Assembly: GCA_903951825.1 (NCBI GenBank)
Contig: CAJBDJ010000066.1
Coordinates: forward strand, 62,001 to 126,000
Direction of reading: 5' to 3'
Length of the DNA: 64,000 bases
Source of the DNA: an uncultured Pseudomonadota bacterium
Lineage (GTDB): Bacteria > Pseudomonadota > Gammaproteobacteria > Burkholderiales > Rhodocyclaceae
Position numbers and translations under genes: made by a program. Every line of letters starts with the position of its first letter. The first letter of the stretch is position 1. Positions 7,801 to 16,166 of the stretch are shown here, piece by piece. A model generated the notes under the pieces. That model was not told the DNA's origin. It did not search any database and saw only the letters and a list, made by a program, of their open reading frames with translations.

Positions 7801-9661
7801 TGCACATAACTGGATCGGGCGCGGTTTCCTGCACGTGACCCATTTTGTCAACTATGCCGAGTTTTTCTACGACATATCCGAGAAATTTCCTGGTCTGATT
7901 CCCGAGCTTCAAGGGCAAACAAAGGCGCAGATTGAACTGACATTGAAGAGCAATCCGTCTCTCACGAACCGCATCTCAGAGAATAGCGAGCAGGGTAGGA
8001 AACTTGCGGCATTGGCTGGAGCATGGTTCTGGAGCGCTCACGGAAGTCTCAACGACAAGGCGTCGACGATTACATGGGGTAGCGATGTGGTGCCAGATTC
8101 GCAAGAATCGGAATTCAACAAAATCTCATTGGTCATCAACCAAGGAGATGCCTTCCCCAGTCGCTGGGAAAACTACCAGAAAAATGTCGCAGCACTATTG
8201 AAGAAAGGCGGCAATCCCGACGAGAGCCTACGTGCGGCCTTGGCGCGTGTAGGGATCGCGACAACCGGTCGACAGGACTACCAACAGGGCTTTGGGCTTA
8301 TATTCGCGCCGCGTCAGGTCGTTGAAATCGCTAAAAGACCGGCACAATTGCTGGCGGCGGGCGAGGGGTTGAGCGAAACCCCGGACGGGCCGGACTTGAC
8401 CGTAGAGCAGGAAGCGCAGCTATGGGCACAAGCGGAACCGCTGTTTGATCAACTGAAACAATCCTCCGAGGAGAAAATAATGTGGGTTCCCGATCCAGGA
8501 ACGGGCGCTGGCTGGCTGACCGGCGCCGTTATCGCAATCTCCGCTGTCTCGCCCGCACAGGCGGCTGATAACTATGTCTACGGTGTTTGTCAGACTGCAA
8601 AGCAATCATCTGGCGCGGAAATCAATCCGATTTATGCTGGGGGCAGCTACCTATTTAATTATCACGGCAATGATCCGCGCTATAAAGAAAAGCTCGACAG
8701 TAGCCAGTTTTTCTCCGGCGCAAAAATCACGCTCATCAAAGCTCCCAATCACGGCAAACTAGTTCTTGAGGAAGGTCAGTGGTCTGGCAAGGCGGATTAT
8801 CACTACATGCCAGATGCCGGCTACTTCGGCAAAGACCGCTTCGTGATGCAGGTGGAAAAGAATGGCGTCAAGGTGCGCATTCAGTACCTGATATGGGCCA
8901 TTGAGGACAGCGAGCCAGAAATCGGTATTTGCAACCCCGAGCGCTGGAAAATTTCCTCCCCCTCCGACACCCCCAGCCTCGCCAACGTACTCACCGCCGC
9001 CACCCAAAACCTCACCTTCGCCGATTTGAATGGCAGCGAACTAGGCCAAACCCTCGGCACCGGCCCCACCGCCCAAATCACCTTGGACAATAACGCCGCC
9101 GGCCACGGCTGGTACATCGACTACACCCCCTACCTCAACGACGAGTACCTGCCGACCAGCAACCCGCTCGAATGGATTGCCCGCCCGGGCAGCGAAGCCG
9201 CCGGCAAGATGGATTTGCTCAGCGTGCTGCTGCACGAAGTCGGCCACGCCCTCGGTCTGAACCACAGCGCCGATCCCCATGCCCTGATGTCCACCACCTT
9301 GCCGCCCGGCGTGCGTCGTCTGCCCAGCGCGGCCGAACTCAGCCTGATGGCCGAACTCCTCGCCGTGGCCAAGGAAACCGGCACCGCTTCGTCCGTCCCC
9401 TACGACCCCTTCAGCCCGCCAGCGCCGTCCTTCGCCATCCTCGGCATGGACGCAATTCGACATCGCCGCCCAGCCCAGCCTGAGCAACCCGGCATTCACC
9501 GATGGCGCCGGCTGGTCCACCACCGGCGACCTGCGTTTCAACGCCGGCACCGCCACCCTCCAGGAAAGCGCCAGCACCCAAACCCGCCTCAACCAGACCT
9601 TCGTCCTCGGCGCCAACGACCGCTTCTTGTCCTTCACGCTCTCTGGCATCGCGCTGGATGA
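4859..9661 (+). CDS. Giant exported protein fragment with lysozyme-like and matrixin-like parts
   Basis: A 1600-codon open frame that looks like the middle and rear of a much larger surface or secreted protein. The first 35 or so residues (GTG start, directly behind the toxin stop) have no export signal and look like fused junk. Homology-like sequence starts near LTRLVAGQFAQLQATADWADAQG. About residues 822-1005 resemble a GH19/lysozyme-like fold (MAEFGINTPQRIAAYLAQV-QETGGL and later IGRGFLHVTHFVNYAEF). About 1288-1340 look like a cadherin-type Ig repeat (YHYMPDAGYFGKDRF). A metzincin zinc site HEVGHALGLNH lies at 1459-1469 with the Met-turn Met1477. From about residue 1530 the frame turns into arginine/proline-rich nonsense. 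Substrates are unknown, and whether it is expressed or exported is doubtful. Confidence 0.6.
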   Translation: MMYKNCELSIRGASQGRIAWCGCGTQLLRIHRAPLTRLVAGQFAQLQATADWADAQGVAITDDGRGGRTPFNLTATQDSNRYLVANINSTDRGLSTLVLTRDANGRVTDARMTAIPMNQPDSAIRIDRLNIQRTQSAVLVTVDGVEYAIVGDDAIAYNDAYYRAMYEAPMFVFTSPFAPPTAVGGSASAKKVNVGGKLGIVKDPFGQAEYLGATLPLDGYGIINLALSEDGSVLIGQLKGGYSGNMNSPNYFIQLPNQVHAWDVGALIAAALAQAPQTRLSQHIRLPEGAEQLISPRSDNPNDIGSGRPIGTFFDPDPVAIDMVVRMGDVIEIDTRSDDFKRLIAHSLLKLPPPDSQLPADKNAIAAKATEIAQLMAAISVAGLPLENDDVRNLSQNKERGITLLTNPDHSLLTRDASGTNIGRFFALANLSDQDRRDADGKIIEADIKKLRAGLALGDKWGTVRLNYTLSRPLAGQKAGDNVVTLKITAKDYASVANPFVGDRPLDNPGYSTIEFVGTKGVADPVNAARVEQRLKYLGYGLSSMTHEEIVVDGAIKPNEQKVLSQFAQIVAGQTTYSASYQFPAITGDSSNSVFTWLNAYNAPHWMDFSSALKGKGALAAGWVNQVEAGKSTQGTSWIYDLMVATQAQTTANRRVAEEARLQFKGAGELGVMLNLGINERYVSKTNQDRVSGKDVVLGLTTDTPPAVISEAGQAAYRNKQWNAANAQALAGLLGNPSLDKAANPTNQQGDALKDFLAIYSAMLNDNQSGNGIGWDDIQIASAGDKAKIKEALFGKGDPTSGGLIDAKNILLGGTAAPLGSMMTAESLAAFMNPDGKTKGVDYAAWVKPLQKAMAEFGINTPQRIAAYLAQVKQETGGLASMTERIGPYRVRVLIDTFSGMFGGKQLTREQRFSNLQIFMKDVLGLTVLEGKKLSDPGVEEYKPSEAVWDTVKDKFADYYLSEDKGTKGIPKGNGKAVDKIAHNWIGRGFLHVTHFVNYAEFFYDISEKFPGLIPELQGQTKAQIELTLKSNPSLTNRISENSEQGRKLAALAGAWFWSAHGSLNDKASTITWGSDVVPDSQESEFNKISLVINQGDAFPSRWENYQKNVAALLKKGGNPDESLRAALARVGIATTGRQDYQQGFGLIFAPRQVVEIAKRPAQLLAAGEGLSETPDGPDLTVEQEAQLWAQAEPLFDQLKQSSEEKIMWVPDPGTGAGWLTGAVIAISAVSPAQAADNYVYGVCQTAKQSSGAEINPIYAGGSYLFNYHGNDPRYKEKLDSSQFFSGAKITLIKAPNHGKLVLEEGQWSGKADYHYMPDAGYFGKDRFVMQVEKNGVKVRIQYLIWAIEDSEPEIGICNPERWKISSPSDTPSLANVLTAATQNLTFADLNGSELGQTLGTGPTAQITLDNNAAGHGWYIDYTPYLNDEYLPTSNPLEWIARPGSEAAGKMDLLSVLLHEVGHALGLNHSADPHALMSTTLPPGVRRLPSAAELSLMAELLAVAKETGTASSVPYDPFSPPAPSFAILGMDAIRHRRPAQPEQPGIHRWRRLVHHRRPAFQRRHRHPPGKRQHPNPPQPDLRPRRQRPLLVLHALWHRAG
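8480..9661 (+). other. Possible internal start with a leader-like segment
   Basis: Within the giant frame an ATG at 8480 is preceded by GAGGAG at a good Shine-Dalgarno distance. The residues that follow (WVPDPGTGAGWLTGAVIAISAVSPAQAADNY, written in two parts: a hydrophobic stretch GAVIAISAVSPAQA, then ADNYVYG) resemble a signal peptide with an AQA cleavage site. The usual basic n-region is missing. This could mark an originally separate exported protein carrying the cadherin-like and protease parts, or be chance. Confidence 0.3.
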
Positions 9662-9692
9662 TATGAACAACGCCCCGGATGACGACCAACGG
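9447..9692 (+). pseudogene. Frameshifted tail of the giant protein, cut off before recJ
   Basis: From 9447 the third frame continues the protein sensibly: WTQFDIAAQPSLSNPAF, then DGAGWSTTGDLRFNAG, TRLNQTFVLGANDRFLSFTL and SGIALDDMNNAPDD. This is the jelly-roll-like segment normally seen in giant matrixin-containing proteins. A shift therefore occurred between about 9424 and 9447, and the sequence stops abruptly at about 9690, where recJ begins on the other strand. The gene is thus broken at its end twice: by a frameshift and by loss of all distal sequence. Confidence 0.65.
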
Positions 9693-9710
9693 AAGTCCCC
9701 GTGGGGCTTC
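9692..9710. other. Hairpin at the recJ end and island border
   Basis: Arms GAAGTCCCC and GGGGCTTC can pair with one bulged T around a two-base loop. The structure overlaps the recJ stop and coincides with the point where the giant-protein sequence ends. No T-run follows on either strand, so it is not a convincing intrinsic terminator. Confidence 0.35.
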
Positions 9711-11409
9711 ACTCCAGATATTCAACCATCAACTGCGGGCTTTCAACGCCCATGTATTCGTTGATCGCCAGGCGGAAGGCGGCGCGGGTGGTGTTGCCGG
9801 GTTGCGTGCTGAAGTTGAACTGGATCGCTTCGATGCGCGTATTGCCCTTGCGCAGTTTGAGTTTGAGGTGCTTTTCCTTGAGGACACGTTGTTGCTCGAC
9901 TTCAAACTCATCGAGAAAGAGCGGCGCGGGGAAGCCCTGGCCCCAGACTTCGTTTTCCAGCAAGCGGGCGGTGGCCAGCGAGATGTAGCCGCCTTCGAGG
10001 GGGCCGTCGGTTTCTAGTGTGCGGGTGAGGTCGGCGGGGGCGATCAGTTCGCCGGCGACGGTGGCAAAGAGGGTGCGAAAGCGCTCAAAATTTTCGCTTT
10101 GCAGGGTGACGCCGGCGGCCATGGCGTGGCCGCCGAAGCGGATCAGCAAATCGGGTGCGCGTTTGGCAACGAGGTCGAGCGCGTCGCGCAGGTGAAGTCC
10201 GGGGATCGAGCGGCCGGAGCCTTTGATGATGCCGCCTTCGCCGAGGGCAAAGGCAAACACCGGGCGATGCAGTTTTTCCTTGATCCGCGAGGCGAGGATG
10301 CCGACGACGCCTTCATGCCAGCTGGCGTCAAAGAGGGCGATGCCGGCGGCGGGGTCGGCGGTGCTGAGTGCGTCGAGCAGGAGCAGGGCTTGTTCCTGCA
10401 TTCCGGATTCGATTTCGCGGCGGGCGCGGTTGAGGCTGTCGAGTTCCTGGGCGATTTGCAGGGCGCGTGCCGGGTTGTCGGTAATCAGGCATTCGACGCC
10501 CAGGCGCATGTCGGCGAGGCGGCCGGCGGCGTTAAGGCGCGGGGCGATGAGAAAGCCGAGGTCGAAGGCCGAGGCTTTTTTGGGGTCGCGGCTGGCGGCC
10601 TTGAAGAGGGCGGCAATGCCGGTTTGCAGGCGACCGGAGCGCATTCGCTTCAAGCCCTGGCTGACGAGAATGCGGTTGTTGCGGTCGAGTTTGACGACGT
10701 CGGCGACGGTGCCGAGGGCGACGAGATCGAGCAGGTCGGCAAAATTGGGTTCGGGTTGGCTGGCGAAGAAGCCGCGTTCTCGCAATTCGGCGCGCAGGGC
10801 GAGCATGACGTAGAACATGACGCCAACGCCGGCGATACATTTGGAGGGAAAGGCGCAGCCCGGCTGGTTGGGGTTGACGATGCAGTCGGCGGCGGGCAGC
10901 GATTCCGGCGTTGATCCGGCCGGCAGATGGTGGTCGGTAATCAGCGTCGCGATACCCAGTTGATTGGCGCGGGCAACGCCTTCGAGGCTGGCGATGCCGT
11001 TGTCGACGGTGATGATCAGGTCGGGCGATTGCTGCGCGGCAAGGTCGACGATTTCCGGCGACAGGCCGTAGCCGAGCTTGAAGCGGTCAGGCAGCAAAAA
11101 ATCGACCTGGGCGCCGAGCGCCGTCAGGGCGCGCATGCCGACAGCGGTGGCGGTGGCACCGTCGCAGTCGTAATCGCCGATGATCAGGAGCCGGGCATCG
11201 GCTTCGATGGCGTCGGCGAGCAAGGTCGCGGCGGCGGCGGCGTTGGTCAGCGCCGCCGGCGGGATCAGCGATTTGAGCTCGTAATCGAGTTCGGCCTTGT
11301 CGGTGACGCCGCGTGCCGCGTAAAGGCGTGCCAATAAAGGGTGCAGACCCTGTTGCTCAAGCTGCCAGGCGATGCGCGGCGGAATTTTGCGGGCGGTCAG
11401 TTCGGTCAT
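9709..11409 (-). CDS. recJ: Single-stranded-DNA exonuclease RecJ
   Basis: RecJ degrades single-stranded DNA 5' to 3' in recombination and mismatch repair. The 566-residue length is normal. The DHH-family motifs are present: GDYDCDGATAT (acids at 79-83), DNG at 136-138, TDHHLPAG with DHH at 159-161, then NAAGRL and the DHHA1 segment GGHAMAAG. The metal-binding acids are intact. The start overlaps the stop of the upstream gene (ATGA). It points toward the island, and the giant-protein remnant stops right at its 3' end. Confidence 0.98.
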   Translation of the reverse strand: MTELTARKIPPRIAWQLEQQGLHPLLARLYAARGVTDKAELDYELKSLIPPAALTNAAAAATLLADAIEADARLLIIGDYDCDGATATAVGMRALTALGAQVDFLLPDRFKLGYGLSPEIVDLAAQQSPDLIITVDNGIASLEGVARANQLGIATLITDHHLPAGSTPESLPAADCIVNPNQPGCAFPSKCIAGVGVMFYVMLALRAELRERGFFASQPEPNFADLLDLVALGTVADVVKLDRNNRILVSQGLKRMRSGRLQTGIAALFKAASRDPKKASAFDLGFLIAPRLNAAGRLADMRLGVECLITDNPARALQIAQELDSLNRARREIESGMQEQALLLLDALSTADPAAGIALFDASWHEGVVGILASRIKEKLHRPVFAFALGEGGIIKGSGRSIPGLHLRDALDLVAKRAPDLLIRFGGHAMAAGVTLQSENFERFRTLFATVAGELIAPADLTRTLETDGPLEGGYISLATARLLENEVWGQGFPAPLFLDEFEVEQQRVLKEKHLKLKLRKGNTRIEAIQFNFSTQPGNTTRAAFRLAINEYMGVESPQLMVEYLE

Positions 11410-12437
11410 GGCGTCGGGCTTTCGGCGAGATTCCTGGCGGTTACTTGAAGCGGGAGAGGGCGCTTCCAGAATTTCCAGCGCTCGCCAGCGGTCAGTGTGT
11501 AGTGCAGTTCGCCATAAACACAGGGGGCGATCAGGTTAATGCGGTCTATCCGCCTTCCGAGCGCATTTTTAAGCGGGATAAACCAGTCATTGTCCATCCG
11601 GGCAAAGTCGCTGCGCCAGTGTTCGCTGTTTTCGCCGAGAACGGCAGGCAGGAGTTGATCGAGGACGAGCAGCGGGGCTTTTTCACCGCAGGCAAGCAGG
11701 GCGTCGAGATTAGCCGGCGGCGTCAGTAGTCGAATGGCGGCGGTCTCGGCGAGGCCGGCTGCCAGCGGGTGGTCGGAGAGCAGCGCCGAGCCGGGCGGAG
11801 ATCGAAGGTTTTGATCGAGCTCGCCGCCACCCCACAACCACAGGCTGTTGACCGCCGGCTTGCCGGCAGCTTCGCGTTGCTGATTGATCGGGTGGCCGTG
11901 CATGAACATCTGGATTTCGTTTAGCCGGCGGGTGAGGGGGAGGGCGCTGCTGCCCAGTTCGCCATCGACACGGCGGCCGGCGACGGCGGAAAGCGGCTGG
12001 CTGCGGTGCTCAAGCGCTACTTTCAGACGCAAATACCAGCGTTGCGGGTGGGCGACGTGGAATTCGCCGAGATCGGCAAATTCGCTGTTGAGCGCGGCGG
12101 CTAGCGCCTGCGCTTCGCTGATCTCGATATCAAAGGCGCTGGCGTCGGCGAGGATGATGCGCTCCTGATGAAAGCGCAGGTGCACCGGGTCGGCGCATAG
12201 CCAATGGCCTGCGCGGGCGGCCTGCCGATCTTCGCCGAGGAGACGCAGGGCGCCGAACGGGGCGTTGTCAAAGCCGAATAATTTGCCCAGCGCGGTTTCA
12301 AACGGCAGACGCCGATGGCGCTCAAGGCGGGCATGAGCCAGCAGCCACTCAAGGCCGGGGGCGGCTAGTTTGCCCAGCGTGAATGAGTCGCCGGGTTCCG
12401 GCCAGATCAGTTCAGGAACAAGCAGGGTGAGATGCAC
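11406..12437 (-). CDS. Uncharacterised RpfE-like/COG4255 protein
   Basis: A 343-residue protein with a GTG start, resembling the conserved proteobacterial family sometimes labelled regulatory protein RpfE or, loosely, phosphoglycerate mutase. Visible segments are ALGKLFGFDNAPFGALRLLGE, LCADPVHLRFHQERIIL, and NEIQMFMHGHPINQQREAAGKPAVNSLWLWGGG, which is its most characteristic motif. It has no signal peptide or membrane segment, and no mutase catalytic motif is visible, so an enzyme role should not be assumed. It is translationally coupled to recJ, which is usual for the family. Confidence 0.8.
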   Translation of the reverse strand: MHLTLLVPELIWPEPGDSFTLGKLAAPGLEWLLAHARLERHRRLPFETALGKLFGFDNAPFGALRLLGEDRQAARAGHWLCADPVHLRFHQERIILADASAFDIEISEAQALAAALNSEFADLGEFHVAHPQRWYLRLKVALEHRSQPLSAVAGRRVDGELGSSALPLTRRLNEIQMFMHGHPINQQREAAGKPAVNSLWLWGGGELDQNLRSPPGSALLSDHPLAAGLAETAAIRLLTPPANLDALLACGEKAPLLVLDQLLPAVLGENSEHWRSDFARMDNDWFIPLKNALGRRIDRINLIAPCVYGELHYTLTAGERWKFWKRPLPLQVTARNLAESPTP

Positions 12438-12507
12438 GGGGAGATCGACAGGCAGGGGAAGGGCGCGAGTCTATCATCGACGGCGACGGCGCTGCTTGCC
12501 GCCCGGG

Positions 12508-13347
12508 TCAGGGCGCTTTCATGAAGGCTGGCAGCGGCGTCGGGGCAACGTCGGTTGGCGCCTGGCGCGCCGAAAACTCTCGTATGCGGGCAATCCGCTG
12601 CTCGCTATCGGGGTGAGTGCTGAGCAGGGTTGGGCTGTCGAATCCCGAGCGCTGCTGCGTGACCTTCTCGAAAAAGGCAGCAGCGTCGCCGACATGGCCG
12701 TAGACCGCCAGCACTGCCGGCAGGGCAGCAGCATCGGCGGCTTCTTCCTGGCTGCGGCTGAAGGAGAGAATGGGGAGCATACCGATACTGCCCAACCCTT
12801 GCTGCAAGGCGCCATCACCGACGCCGGCGAAGCTGGCGAGGGCGAGCATGACGGTGAAGCCGCGCCCGAGGGCGACCAGCGGGTCGCGGTGACGGATATG
12901 GGCGATTTCATGGGCAAGAATCATGGCCAGCGCATTTTCGCTGGGCAGGGTGGCGATCAATCCCTCGAAGACGACTATGTGGCCGCCCAGCGTGGCCATC
13001 GCGTTAACCGTTTGACCCGGCGAGTAATGCACGGTGATCGGCATGTTCGGCGGCAGTTGCATGGCACCGGCCAGACGCTCGGCCAGATTTTGCAGATAAT
13101 CCTGGCGCTGCCGCGCAATGGCTGATTCAGGCGGCTGCGGCAACCAGCGGCCGAGGCTGGCCGCCAGCGCCTGTTCGTTGGCGAACGGGATGTGTCGGGC
13201 AAGCTGGCCGGCGAGCAGCGAGAGCACCAGCACCGTAACGATAAGCAGCGTGCTGATGCCGGCAACGAGGAGGATGAAATCCTTGAGCGGATGCGTCGGG
13301 CTGACGTTGATCCCTTCGGGAATCAGCGGATTCTCATAGTCAGCCAT
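12508..13347 (-). CDS. Membrane-anchored M48 family metalloprotease
   Basis: A 279-residue zinc protease when started at the ATG at 13347 (MADYENPLIPEG); the longer frame upstream is arginine-rich and overlaps the preceding gene. One membrane segment is at about 23-47. The zinc site HEIAH is at 146-150 (LAHEIAHIRHRDP), and the third ligand comes from the SQEEAADAAAL segment. M48 proteins such as HtpX and BepA handle envelope protein quality control. This shorter version lacks TPR repeats. It is the last gene of a three-gene cluster with two YbjQ-type genes, starting four bases after the previous stop. Confidence 0.88.
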   Translation of the reverse strand: MADYENPLIPEGINVSPTHPLKDFILLVAGISTLLIVTVLVLSLLAGQLARHIPFANEQALAASLGRWLPQPPESAIARQRQDYLQNLAERLAGAMQLPPNMPITVHYSPGQTVNAMATLGGHIVVFEGLIATLPSENALAMILAHEIAHIRHRDPLVALGRGFTVMLALASFAGVGDGALQQGLGSIGMLPILSFSRSQEEAADAAALPAVLAVYGHVGDAAAFFEKVTQQRSGFDSPTLLSTHPDSEQRIARIREFSARQAPTDVAPTPLPAFMKAP

Positions 13348-13351
13348 TATT

Positions 13352-13795
13352 TCAGCGCGGCTTGACGGCCGTTCCGTAGGCAAGAACTTCAACCGCGCCG
13401 ATGCTCTGTTGCGCCCCCTTGTAGATCGAGGCGGTTTCCAGGCGGGTGTTCCAGACGCTCTGGGCACCGCCGCGCCGCGCTTCTTCCTTCATGCGCAGGA
13501 TGGCCTCGCGGCGGGCGCGTTCGAGCAGGGATTCGTAGGCGCTGACGCGACCGCCGACCAGGCTGCGCAGTCCGGCAACGAAGCGCTTGAAGAAATCGAC
13601 CGAAATGACGACGCTGCCGCAGACCAGGCTGCCGTCAAGTTGCTCGGCGTCGGGAATGCGGCGCTCGGAGAAAACCAAAATATCGCGCAGTTGCTTTTCG
13701 CGTTCGATGATCGAACGGAAATGGCGTTTTTCGGCGCGTTGACCGAAGACGTAGCCAAGCAGCAGAAAAATCAGGAAAAGTATCAGGTCGTACAT
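13352..13795 (-). CDS. Membrane-anchored YbjQ-type (heavy-metal-binding-like) protein
   Basis: The start chosen is ATG 13795 (MYDLILFLIFLLLGYVFGQRAEKRH), which gives 147 residues and one N-terminal membrane helix. After a charged linker, the C-terminal domain (VDFFKRFVAGLRSLVGGRVSAYE, RARREAILRMKEEA, AVEVLAYGTAV) matches the UPF0145/YbjQ fold also encoded by the preceding gene. The family forms pentameric beta-barrels of unknown role. The upstream extension in the longer frame overlaps the neighbour and looks non-coding. Confidence 0.82.
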   Translation of the reverse strand: MYDLILFLIFLLLGYVFGQRAEKRHFRSIIEREKQLRDILVFSERRIPDAEQLDGSLVCGSVVISVDFFKRFVAGLRSLVGGRVSAYESLLERARREAILRMKEEARRGGAQSVWNTRLETASIYKGAQQSIGAVEVLAYGTAVKPR

Positions 13796-13799
13796 GGTG

Positions 13800-14114
13800 T
13801 CACTCGACAACGACGGCGGTACCGTAGGCGTATAACTCGGCGGCACCGGCGGCGACCGATGAGGTCGAGAAGCGCACATTGACAATCGCGTTGGCACCGA
13901 CCGAGCGGGCTTGATCGATCATCCGCTGCACGGCTTCCTCACGCGATTCGGTGAGCAATTCGGTGTAGCCGGTGAGTTCGCCGCCGAAAATGTTTTTCAG
14001 CCCGGCCATCAGGTCGCGGCCGGCGTGCTTCGAGCGCACGGTGTTGCCGCTGACGAGACCGAGGTGTTTGACGATGGTTTGGCCGGGTACGGTTTCAATA
14101 TTAGTGACGATCAT
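13800..14114 (-). CDS. YbjQ/UPF0145 family protein
   Basis: A small soluble protein of 104 residues from ATG 14114 (MIVTNIETVPGQTIVKHLGLVSGNTVRSKHAGRD, quoted in part). It carries the whole UPF0145 domain: GLVSGNTV, GRDLMAGLKNIFGGELTGYTELL, AVQRMIDQARSVGANAIVNVRF, and the terminal ELYAYGTAVVVE. AGGA lies about a dozen bases before the ATG. It heads the three-gene cluster with a membrane-bound paralogue and an M48 protease, which suggests a shared envelope function, but no biochemical role is established. Confidence 0.9.
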   Translation of the reverse strand: MIVTNIETVPGQTIVKHLGLVSGNTVRSKHAGRDLMAGLKNIFGGELTGYTELLTESREEAVQRMIDQARSVGANAIVNVRFSTSSVAAGAAELYAYGTAVVVE

Positions 14115-14199
14115 TGCGAAAAATTCCTGTGCAGGTTGATGAGCGTGCTTCTTCCGAGGGCATGTACCATAGCAGCTTTGCTGTATCACCGGAATCCAG

Positions 14200-15447
14200 A
14201 TGTCCCTGCCTTACGAATTACTGATCGGCTTGCGTTACACGCGAGCCAAGCGCCGCAATCACTTTATCTCCTTCATTTCATTGATTTCCATGCTCGGCAT
14301 CGGCCTCGGGGTGGCGGCGCTGATTGTCGTGCTGTCGGTAATGAATGGCTTTCAGAAGGAGTTGCGCACGCGCATTCTGGGCGTCGCATCGCACATCCAG
14401 ATTTCCGGTATCAATGGCGAGCTGAGCGATTGGCCGACGATTGCGGCCGAGGCCAGGCGCCACCCCGCCGTGCGCGAAACGGCGCCCTATGTGCAGTCGC
14501 AGGCGATGTTCTCGGTCGACGGCAGCGTCAAGGGCGCCCTGGTGCGCGGCATCGTCCCGGATTTGGAAGATCGCGTGGCCGATTTTCGCAAAACGATCAA
14601 GAGCGGCAGCCTTGACGATTTGCGCGAGGGTGAATTCGGGGTCGTTCTGGGCGCCGATCTGGCGCGTTCGCTGCGCGTCTTTACCGGCGACAAAGTCACA
14701 CTGATCGCCCCGCAAGGGACAGTGACGCCGGCCGGCGTCTTGCCGCGCCTGAAATCCTTCAAGGTGGTCGGCATTTTCGAGGTCGGCATGTATGAGTACG
14801 ACAGCGGTTTGGCGCTGATCCACCTGGCCGACGCGCAAAAGCTCTACCAGATGGAAGATCGCGTCAGCGGCGTTCGTCTCAAGGTTGACGATCTCTTCAT
14901 GGCGCCGCGCGTGGCGCGCGAAATGGCCGGCATGATCAACGCCGACGCCTACATCAGCGACTGGACGAAGAGCCATGCCAATTTCTTCCGCGCCGTGCAG
15001 ATCGAAAAGACGATGATGTTCATCATCCTCTCGCTGATCGTCGCGGTGGCCGCCTTCAATCTGGTGTCGACGCTGGTCATGGCGGTCACCGACAAGCAGG
15101 CCGATATTGCCATCCTGCGCACGTTGGGCGCGCGGCCGTTGTCGATCATGGGCATTTTTGTCATTCAGGGGGCGCTGGTCGGCTTCATCGGCCTCGGCCT
15201 GGGCATTGTCGGCGGCGTGACGCTGGCGCTCAATATCGATGTCGTCGTGCCTTTCATCCAGAACGTTTTCGGCGTGCAGTTTTTGTCGAAAGAGGTTTAT
15301 TACATCTCCGATCTGCCTTCCGATCTGCAAATCGCCGATGTCTGGGGAGTCACGGCGATTTCTTTTGTTCTCGCCTTGCTGGCGACGATTTATCCGAGTT
15401 GGCGCGCCTCGCGCGTCAATCCGGCGGAGGCGCTGCGCTATGAGTGA
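14200..15447 (+). CDS. lolC: Lipoprotein-releasing ABC transporter permease LolC/LolE
   Basis: The inner-membrane permease that extracts mature lipoproteins and hands them to LolA. It has 415 residues. The N-terminal [25 protein letters not shown] and first helix [22 protein letters not shown] are typical of the family. A large periplasmic domain follows, then three C-terminal helices ([19 protein letters not shown] onwards, containing the DI-ILRTLGA loop that contacts the ATPase). Only one permease gene is present beside lolD, so it probably works as a homodimer, unlike the LolC-LolE heterodimer of enterics. It overlaps lolD by eight bases. Confidence 0.95.
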   Translation: MSLPYELLIGLRYTRAKRRNHFISFISLISMLGIGLGVAALIVVLSVMNGFQKELRTRILGVASHIQISGINGELSDWPTIAAEARRHPAVRETAPYVQSQAMFSVDGSVKGALVRGIVPDLEDRVADFRKTIKSGSLDDLREGEFGVVLGADLARSLRVFTGDKVTLIAPQGTVTPAGVLPRLKSFKVVGIFEVGMYEYDSGLALIHLADAQKLYQMEDRVSGVRLKVDDLFMAPRVAREMAGMINADAYISDWTKSHANFFRAVQIEKTMMFIILSLIVAVAAFNLVSTLVMAVTDKQADIAILRTLGARPLSIMGIFVIQGALVGFIGLGLGIVGGVTLALNIDVVVPFIQNVFGVQFLSKEVYYISDLPSDLQIADVWGVTAISFVLALLATIYPSWRASRVNPAEALRYE

Positions 15448-16156
15448 GCCGATTCTTGCGGCCAGTGATCTGGGTAAGGCTTTTCGCGGCGGTGGGCTTG
15501 ACGTCAATGTCCTGAAGTCGATCAATCTGACGATTCGCGCTGGCGAAACGCTGGCGATTGTCGGCGCCTCTGGCTCCGGCAAAAGCACCTTGCTGCATTT
15601 GCTGGGGGGGCTGGACACGCCAAGCAGCGGTTCAGTCAGATTGCTGGGGCGCGATTTTTCGGCGCTCAACGAGGTTGAGCGTGGCGATTGGCGCAACCGG
15701 CATTTGGGCTTTGTTTACCAGTTTCATCATTTGCTGGCCGAGTTTTCTGCCCTGGAAAACGTCGCCATGCCGCTACTGATTCGCCGAATGCCGCGTGCCG
15801 CCGCCTTCGCCAAGGCAGAAAAAACCCTGCACGCGGTCGGTCTTGGGCAGCGCATCGCCCATCGACCGGGCGAATTGTCCGGCGGCGAGCGCCAGCGGGC
15901 GGCGATTGCCCGTGCCTTGGTCAGCGAGCCCTCCTGCCTGCTGGCCGATGAGCCGACCGGCAATCTCGACCGGCATACGGCGCATGTTGTTTTTGATCTG
16001 CTAATTGCCCGCGTCCGCGAGCAAAACGCCAGTCTCGTCATGGTGACCCACGATCCGCAACTGGCCGACCGCGCTGATTGCGTGTTGCACTTGAACGACG
16101 GTTCGCTGGTGGCGGCCGGGCAGGGGAGCGGCGAAGCTCAGTCATTCCCGGGCTGA
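15440..16156 (+). CDS. lolD: Lipoprotein-releasing ABC transporter ATPase LolD
   Basis: The 238-residue ATPase powering lipoprotein release. The ATG at 15440 lies inside the end of lolC; the longer frame upstream is the lolC shadow. Motifs are Walker [10 protein letters not shown], the Q-loop [22 protein letters not shown] with the LolD-typical FHHLL, signature LSGGERQR, Walker [13 protein letters not shown] and the switch VTHD. The LolD-type Q-loop separates it from MacB and FtsE ATPases. It is coupled to the permease gene. Confidence 0.97.
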   Translation: MSEPILAASDLGKAFRGGGLDVNVLKSINLTIRAGETLAIVGASGSGKSTLLHLLGGLDTPSSGSVRLLGRDFSALNEVERGDWRNRHLGFVYQFHHLLAEFSALENVAMPLLIRRMPRAAAFAKAEKTLHAVGLGQRIAHRPGELSGGERQRAAIARALVSEPSCLLADEPTGNLDRHTAHVVFDLLIARVREQNASLVMVTHDPQLADRADCVLHLNDGSLVAAGQGSGEAQSFPG

Positions 16157-16166
16157 ATTCCGCTCT

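Noticed and set aside
14278-15696. A 472-codon frame antisense to lolC
   Set aside because: Shadow of lolC-lolD, whose motifs are unambiguous on the plus strand.
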